A DNA stretch of 9,705 nt, taken from an uncultured Blautia sp. (GTDB lineage Bacteria; Bacillota; Clostridia; Lachnospirales; Lachnospiraceae). The position numbers and the translations under genes are program-made. Position 1 is the first letter of the stretch. Every line of letters begins with the position of its first letter. The stretch lies in assembly GCA_900547615.1 (NCBI GenBank), contig URHH01000091.1, positions 1 to 9,705 of the forward strand. The letters run 5' to 3'. The notes below the pieces were generated by a model, which saw only the letters and a list, made by a program, of their open reading frames with translations, was not told the DNA's origin and did no database searches. Positions 5,865 through 9,705 of the stretch are shown piece after piece.

Positions 5865-7655
5865 TTATAATTCATCTTCCCACAGTCGGTATCTCTGTGT
5901 CACAATTACAACAGTGCCGCCGCCAGGTCTTTTCTCTGTATGAATGCCATATTCATCTCCGTCCAGCAGGCGGATTCTGTCATTCACATTTACGAGCGCA
6001 ATTCCAAATCCTTTATTTTTCGGAGTGCGGACACTTTTTACTTCTTTTCTGAACACACGGTTCATCTCTTCCCTTATTTCTTCTGTAATCCCCACTCCGT
6101 CATCTTCCACGTGTATTTCCAGAACTTCCTTTTTACGAAAAGCCCGGATACACAGAATCCCCCTCTGTTCCTTCTTCTTCAAAATCCCGTGAATACAGGC
6201 ATTTTCTACAAGCGGCTGAAGAAGAAGCTTTACTACCTGTGCATTTTCCGTATCTCTTTCAATCTCTGTTTTCAGCTCAATACAGTCTTCGTACCGGACA
6301 TTCATAATGTCCACATACGCTTTCATGTGCTTTAATTCCTGTGAAAGAGGCACATACATATTTTTATTATTTACGCTGTACCGCATCATTTCCGAGAGGT
6401 TTCTTGTGAGGATTTCGATGGGCTCGATTTCCTCAATCTGTGCAATACAGTAAATATTATCCAGGGTATTATGAAGGAAATGAGGATTGATCTGCGACTG
6501 AAGCACGCGGATCTGTGCTTCCCGCTCTCTCACCTCGCTGATATACTGTCTTGCGCTTAAATCTTCAATCTCCCTCTTCATTCCCTGAAGAATACCTCTT
6601 ATTTCTCCAACCTCATCTCCTTCCCCCTCGTCTATATGCTCCCCTTTTGCCATCTCGCCAGCCATTCTTCTTAAAAGCTCAACAGGAAACAGCATTTTCC
6701 TGGAAAGAAATACTGCTGCGCCGATCCCTGCCGCGCCGCACACTGCAATAAAAATTTCCACATACATGGCAAGCTGATTTATATCCTGAAATAAGGTATC
6801 CTCCTTATCTGCCACAGTAAGAATCCAGTCGTAATTATCAAGACGCATACTTGTAAGAAGCGTACCGCTTCTCGATAACGTTCCTGTATGCTCCATATTT
6901 TTCAGAATTTCACCTTTTATATCTTCAAAAGTTTCCGTATCTTCATATTTGTTCTTTCTTCCGGAGCTTTGCAGGATTTCCCCTTCTTTATTCATTAAAA
7001 AGAAACCGGCATTATCAGACAGCATTCTGTCAAGCATTTCCTGGATTGCAGAATATTTTACCGCCACCATAACAAAGGGCGGCAGACTTCCTTCTTTTAC
7101 CGCGCCCTGCTTTCGTTTCACAAAACAGATCACCTGCTGTTTTTCCACATGTTCCGCCTTATATGTTTCTTCCATTGGCCCGAAAACCCTGCACGTAAAA
7201 TTTTTCTCAGCCATTTGTGAAAAACAGGAGTTTTCCTCAAACTCATATCCTTTCTGTACTGCTCCGGAACCTACATAACGGTAATTCTCTTTGTCCTCGT
7301 AAACAATTACGCCTTCACAAATATTATAAAACCCGTTTCTGTAAATCGCGTCCTTGATTTTACTTTCAAATTCCAGCTCCCCTTTGATTCTCAGAAATGC
7401 CTGCGGCTCTTCCTGATTTTCCACATACTCACCTGATATGGTAGTGAGAAGCTGATTCATCTGCACATACAGCTCTTTAAATTCATATTCCGCTTCCTGC
7501 AGCATTTTTATGTTGTATGCCACCCTCTGCTCTTTTACAAAGGAAATGCAGTAGGCATTAACAATCAGCCACACAAGAAGAAGCGTTCCTGCAAGAATTG
7601 CAAAAAATCCCAGAATCACTTTCAGATAAATCGGCGGTTTTCGTTTATTCTTCAT
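5865..7655 (-). CDS. YesM-type membrane sensor histidine kinase
   Basis: A 596-residue kinase. Order: membrane helix at about 12-34; extracellular sensor region at about 35-295, cache-like in size and position; second helix at about 296-317; HAMP-like linker at about 320-370; His_kinase domain with QSQINPHFLHNTLDN, phospho-acceptor His392; then the ATPase domain with N box LVENACIHG (Asn485), G1 box EDDGVGI (518-523), G2 box NKGFGIALVN (547-556) and GGGT (578-581). This is the usual build of YesM-like kinases that control carbohydrate loci in Firmicutes. The ATG at 7655 is chosen because AGGAG (7663-7667) lies seven nt upstream; the TTG at 7661 would be only one base from that site. It overlaps the regulator gene by 11 nt, so the pair is translationally coupled. 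The ligand is likely the sulfated sugar or the loaded binding protein, by context only. Confidence 0.94.
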   Translation of the reverse strand: MKNKRKPPIYLKVILGFFAILAGTLLLVWLIVNAYCISFVKEQRVAYNIKMLQEAEYEFKELYVQMNQLLTTISGEYVENQEEPQAFLRIKGELEFESKIKDAIYRNGFYNICEGVIVYEDKENYRYVGSGAVQKGYEFEENSCFSQMAEKNFTCRVFGPMEETYKAEHVEKQQVICFVKRKQGAVKEGSLPPFVMVAVKYSAIQEMLDRMLSDNAGFFLMNKEGEILQSSGRKNKYEDTETFEDIKGEILKNMEHTGTLSRSGTLLTSMRLDNYDWILTVADKEDTLFQDINQLAMYVEIFIAVCGAAGIGAAVFLSRKMLFPVELLRRMAGEMAKGEHIDEGEGDEVGEIRGILQGMKREIEDLSARQYISEVREREAQIRVLQSQINPHFLHNTLDNIYCIAQIEEIEPIEILTRNLSEMMRYSVNNKNMYVPLSQELKHMKAYVDIMNVRYEDCIELKTEIERDTENAQVVKLLLQPLVENACIHGILKKKEQRGILCIRAFRKKEVLEIHVEDDGVGITEEIREEMNRVFRKEVKSVRTPKNKGFGIALVNVNDRIRLLDGDEYGIHTEKRPGGGTVVIVTQRYRLWEDEL

Positions 7656-8421
7656 AATCAAGCTCCTGCCACTGGCGCGCCCTGTAATCCGTAGGCGTCT
7701 CGCCTGTTACCTTCTTAAAAATTTTCATAAAATACCTCGGATCTTCATACCCCACTTCCATTGCAATATCACTGATTTTTCTGCTTGTCTGAAGCATAAG
7801 CCCCGCTGAGCGTTCCACCCGCTCTCTCATAATATAATTTGTAAGGCTCACCCCTGCTGTTTTTGCAAACAGGCTGGAAAGATATGCTTCACTGATATGG
7901 TATTTTAAGGCAAATGTTTTTAAAGTATATTTCCCTGCACAGTTTTCTCCTATTTCTTTCATAATCCTCTTTACAATATCATCACCGCTTAAAATCTCCT
8001 TTTCCTGTTCTTCCACTTCTATGCTCACACAGGCTTTTTCTCCGTTTTCTGCGGCATATTCCTCTATTGCCTTCTCCACTACCTTATTCAAAATCTTTTT
8101 GTCTACAGGCTTTAAAAGATAGTCCAGAGCTTTATATCCAAGCGCAGCTTTTACATAAGCAAAATCATCATAACCGGAGAGCATGATAAATTTTGTTTTT
8201 CTTTCTGTTTCATATAGTTTTCTGCATAACTCGCAGCTTGTCCCGCAGGGAAAACGAACGTCGGATACTACAATTTCCGGTCTTTCTTCCAGAAAAACAG
8301 CTTCCATTTCTGCAAGGCTTCCCGCTTCCAGGATTTCCTCAAAAGAATGCCCTCCCTGCTCAATCATTTTCCTTACGCCTTTTCGAATCCACCTCTCATC
8401 ATCTGCTACCAGTAGCTTCAT
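7645..8421 (-). CDS. AraC-family response regulator (YesN type)
   Basis: A 258-residue two-domain regulator. The receiver (1-125) has the acidic pair Asp7-Asp8, phospho-acceptor Asp54, Ser82 in MLSGYDDF, and Lys104 in LLKPVD. After a short acidic linker, two helix-turn-helix motifs follow: TLKTFALKYHISEAYLSSLF (166-185) and SDIAMEVGYEDPRYFMKIF (217-235), ending in the family tail TGETPTDYR. It is shorter than many YesN proteins because it has no large middle region. The stretch after Asp54 reads VRFPCGTSCELC, whereas receivers usually have a MPxMxG pattern; Cys59, Cys63 and Cys66 form CX3CX2C. The ribosome site GGGGGA (8429-8434) lies 7 nt upstream. The gene is 25 nt after anSME and overlaps the kinase. 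The likely target is the direct repeat at 5711-5744. Confidence 0.94.
   Translation of the reverse strand: MKLLVADDERWIRKGVRKMIEQGGHSFEEILEAGSLAEMEAVFLEERPEIVVSDVRFPCGTSCELCRKLYETERKTKFIMLSGYDDFAYVKAALGYKALDYLLKPVDKKILNKVVEKAIEEYAAENGEKACVSIEVEEQEKEILSGDDIVKRIMKEIGENCAGKYTLKTFALKYHISEAYLSSLFAKTAGVSLTNYIMRERVERSAGLMLQTSRKISDIAMEVGYEDPRYFMKIFKKVTGETPTDYRARQWQELDYEE
7663..7667 (-). promoter_or_regulatory. Ribosome binding site that sets the kinase start
   Basis: AGGAG on the minus strand lies inside the last codons of the regulator gene. Its 7-nt spacing to the ATG at 7655 is ideal, whereas the in-frame TTG at 7661 is only one base away, so the ATG is the start. Confidence 0.75.
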
Positions 8422-8446
8422 CTCTTATTCCCCCGTACTTCTCCTT

Positions 8447-9565
8447 TTAAATCTCTCCGCTTCCAAGAAGCCATTCCATGCGCCCTATGGCATATTGGAA
8501 AAATCCTTCGTATGCCTCACAAAAATATTGACGGCATTTTTCCCCTTCTCTTACCAGTTCTCTTCTGCAGCCCCCTCTGCACAGAGGATAAAACCTGCAT
8601 TCTCCACACCTGTCATCCCGCTTCTCCGCTTCCCTGAAAAAAGAAACCTTATCCGGAATCTCCGTCATACGCCTCATTTCCTTAAATGAAATCTCCGCCA
8701 CATTTCCAATCCTGTATTCGTCCAGCACATAAAAATCACATGGATATACGTCTCCGTTTGCTTCCACAACATTCTGCATGGTGCACTTTCCGCACATGGA
8801 ACACGCCTCCGGCGCTCCTCCTGACAAAACAGTGAGCCAGTTATCAAACTGCCTGATGTAACAGGCTTCCCCCTGTACTGTATCCTGAAACCATCTGTCA
8901 AATAAAACCTTCAAGGCATCTTCATACCGTTTTGGAGAAATGGAATAGGGATTGCTCCCCGGTCTTTCATTTAAGGCGTCCAGACAGGGAATATACTGCT
9001 GGTATAAAAATCCCTGTTTTTTATAAAAATCGTAAATTTCCCCGGCTTTTTCTGCAGACTGCCCTGTCAAAACAGTAAGGATATTAAAAGGGATCTCTCT
9101 TTTCCTTAATTCTTCTGCAGCAGAAAGAACTTTAAAAAATGTTCCGTTTCCATATTGATCCTTCCTGTTTTCATCGTGCAATACTTCTGTTCCATCCAGA
9201 GAAAGCCCTACAAGAAACTGATTCTTTTTAAAAAATGAAAACCAGTTATCATCAAGAAGAGTTCCGTTTGTCTGAATGGTATAGGCAATCTGCTGTTTTT
9301 TATTTTTTCTTTTATTTACTTCTTCCGCAAAATCCTGAAACCATTTTAAGCCAGCAAGAACCGGCTCTCCTCCCTGAAAAGCGAAAACACAGCGTTCTTC
9401 TGCACTTGAAAGGGCATTTTCAATTAAATCACTTCTCGTCTCCGCGCTCATTATTCCATAATTTTTTATTTCCCGGCAGTTACTTTCATCTTCATAAAAA
9501 CAATATCTGCATCTTAAATTGCACGCAGAAGACGCAGGCTTTATTAATATCTGAAGCTGTTTCAT
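8447..9565 (-). CDS. Anaerobic sulfatase-maturating enzyme (radical SAM formylglycine-generating enzyme)
   Basis: A 372-residue radical SAM/SPASM enzyme that oxidises the active-site Cys (or Ser) of a sulfatase to formylglycine without oxygen, in the cytosol. The start IKPASSACNLRCRYCFY holds the SAM cluster CX3CX2C (Cys15, 19, 22); FQGGEP (64-69) is the SAM-binding GGE motif; QTNGT and LSLDG follow. The SPASM region has Cys255, Cys261, Cys276 and then Cys320, Cys323, Cys329, Cys333 and Cys349 for two further Fe-S clusters. Asp277 in YPCDFYVLD matches in position the catalytic Asp277 reported for the Clostridium perfringens enzyme. Length and wording agree closely with that enzyme. The ATG at 9565 is chosen because GAGG (9574-9577) lies eight nt upstream and family homology begins at once; a longer frame runs into the tRNA. 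It leads the operon with the regulator and kinase. Its evident client is the C-T-P-S-R sulfatase at 990-2483. Confidence 0.95.
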   Translation of the reverse strand: MKQLQILIKPASSACNLRCRYCFYEDESNCREIKNYGIMSAETRSDLIENALSSAEERCVFAFQGGEPVLAGLKWFQDFAEEVNKRKNKKQQIAYTIQTNGTLLDDNWFSFFKKNQFLVGLSLDGTEVLHDENRKDQYGNGTFFKVLSAAEELRKREIPFNILTVLTGQSAEKAGEIYDFYKKQGFLYQQYIPCLDALNERPGSNPYSISPKRYEDALKVLFDRWFQDTVQGEACYIRQFDNWLTVLSGGAPEACSMCGKCTMQNVVEANGDVYPCDFYVLDEYRIGNVAEISFKEMRRMTEIPDKVSFFREAEKRDDRCGECRFYPLCRGGCRRELVREGEKCRQYFCEAYEGFFQYAIGRMEWLLGSGEI

Positions 9566-9573
9566 CGCTGACA

Positions 9574-9578
9574 CCTCT
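9574..9578 (-). promoter_or_regulatory. Ribosome binding site that sets the anSME start
   Basis: AGAGG on the minus strand, with GAGG eight nt before the ATG at 9565. It rules out the longer reading frame that begins inside the tRNA gene. Only 36 nt separate this start from the tRNA terminator. The best -10-like word in that gap, TATATC (9593-9598), has no matching -35, so I do not call a promoter. Confidence 0.7.
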
Positions 9579-9601
9579 TTTTTATTTTTCCGGATATACA
9601 G

Positions 9602-9631
9602 AAAAAGCCCAGTACATTTACTGAGCTTTTT
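9602..9631 (-). terminator. Intrinsic terminator just after tRNA-Trp
   Basis: A 13-bp stem (9602-9614 with 9619-9631, one G-U pair in minus-strand RNA) with a 4-nt loop; the minus-strand 3' arm ends in five U. It begins 2 nt after the tRNA. It should end the tRNA transcript, although any leakage would run straight into anSME. Confidence 0.8.
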
Positions 9632-9633
9632 AA

Positions 9634-9704
9634 CAGGGGATGAGAGAATCGAACTCCCACCAAAGGTTTTGGAGACCCCTATCATACCATTTGACCAATC
9701 CCCT
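9634..9704 (-). tRNA. tRNA-Trp, anticodon CCA
   Basis: A complete 71-nt cloverleaf on the minus strand. The acceptor stem AGGGGAT (9698-9704) pairs with ATCCCCT (9635-9641), all seven pairs. The D stem is GTCA/TGAT; the anticodon stem is GGGGT/ACCTT with loop CTCCAAA, so the anticodon is CCA; the variable loop is 4 nt; the T arm is GGGAG, TTCGATT, CTCTC. The discriminator base is G, as expected for bacterial tRNA-Trp. The terminal CCA is not encoded and must be added enzymatically. The gene ends one base from the window edge; further tRNA genes may lie upstream. Confidence 0.95.
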
Positions 9705-9705
9705 A

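Noticed and set aside
5670..6335. Plus-strand open frames in and near the intergenic region and within the kinase gene
   Set aside because: They are low-complexity or antisense to clearly conserved kinase sequence and lack ribosome sites.
7656..7661. TTG start for the kinase, two codons earlier
   Set aside because: It leaves only one base after AGGAG; the ATG at 7655 has ideal 7-nt spacing.
9593..9598. TATATC as a -10 box for the anSME operon
   Set aside because: Four of six matches and no -35 at proper spacing; the expected -35 position lies in the tRNA terminator.
9566..9685. Longer anSME frame beginning inside tRNA-Trp
   Set aside because: The extra 40 residues come from the tRNA and its terminator; family homology and the ribosome site fit the ATG at 9565.
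9634..9704. tRNA-Trp as an integration site for a mobile element carrying the locus
   Set aside because: The tRNA is complete, but I saw no repeat of its 3' end, integrase or other mobile gene in the window.
1..9705. CRISPR arrays, insertion sequences, toxin-antitoxin or phage genes
   Set aside because: No regularly spaced repeats, transposase motifs or small paired genes were seen on either strand.

Overview
The window looks like chromosome from a low-G+C, anaerobic, spore-lineage Firmicute, most likely a gut Lachnospiraceae-type Clostridium relative. This rests on four things: an oxygen-independent sulfatase-maturating radical SAM enzyme (anSME), a PdaA-type spore-cortex deacetylase, a YesM/YesN-type two-component system, and a sugar ABC importer encoded without its own ATPase. 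The genus cannot be fixed from the sequence alone.

Layout. Bases 1-175 are non-coding and hold three plus-strand stem-loops, the last a strong terminator. A PdaA-like polysaccharide deacetylase (176-1000, +) follows and converges on everything else, which is on the minus strand. Read in the direction of transcription (right to left), the minus strand carries: tRNA-Trp(CCA) with its own terminator (9704-9602); a regulatory/maturation operon of anSME, AraC-type response regulator and YesM-type sensor kinase (9565-5865), ended by a hairpin at 5797-5849; then a promoter with a tandem operator-like repeat (5702-5744); and an operon of two ABC permeases, a solute-binding protein and a cysteine-type sulfatase (5669-990).

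How the parts fit. The kinase has an extracellular sensor domain and should phosphorylate the response regulator. The regulator plausibly binds the two 12-bp direct repeats, spaced 22 bp, that sit just upstream of a perfect TATAAT box driving the transporter-sulfatase operon. The importer would bring in a sulfated sugar or oligosaccharide. The sulfatase has no signal peptide, so it would remove sulfate in the cytosol. It carries the C-T-P-S-R signature whose cysteine must become formylglycine, and the only visible maturase for it is the anSME at the other end of the locus. Together this reads as a compact, self-regulated sulfated-glycan uptake and desulfation locus. No glycoside hydrolase and no transporter ATPase are encoded here.

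Points worth a second look: the first permease runs 98 nt into the second, as if one base were missing in a G5/A5 tract; the binding protein lacks a lipobox; the response-regulator receiver has a CX3CX2C cluster just after its phospho-acceptor Asp; the promoter has phased A-tracts.
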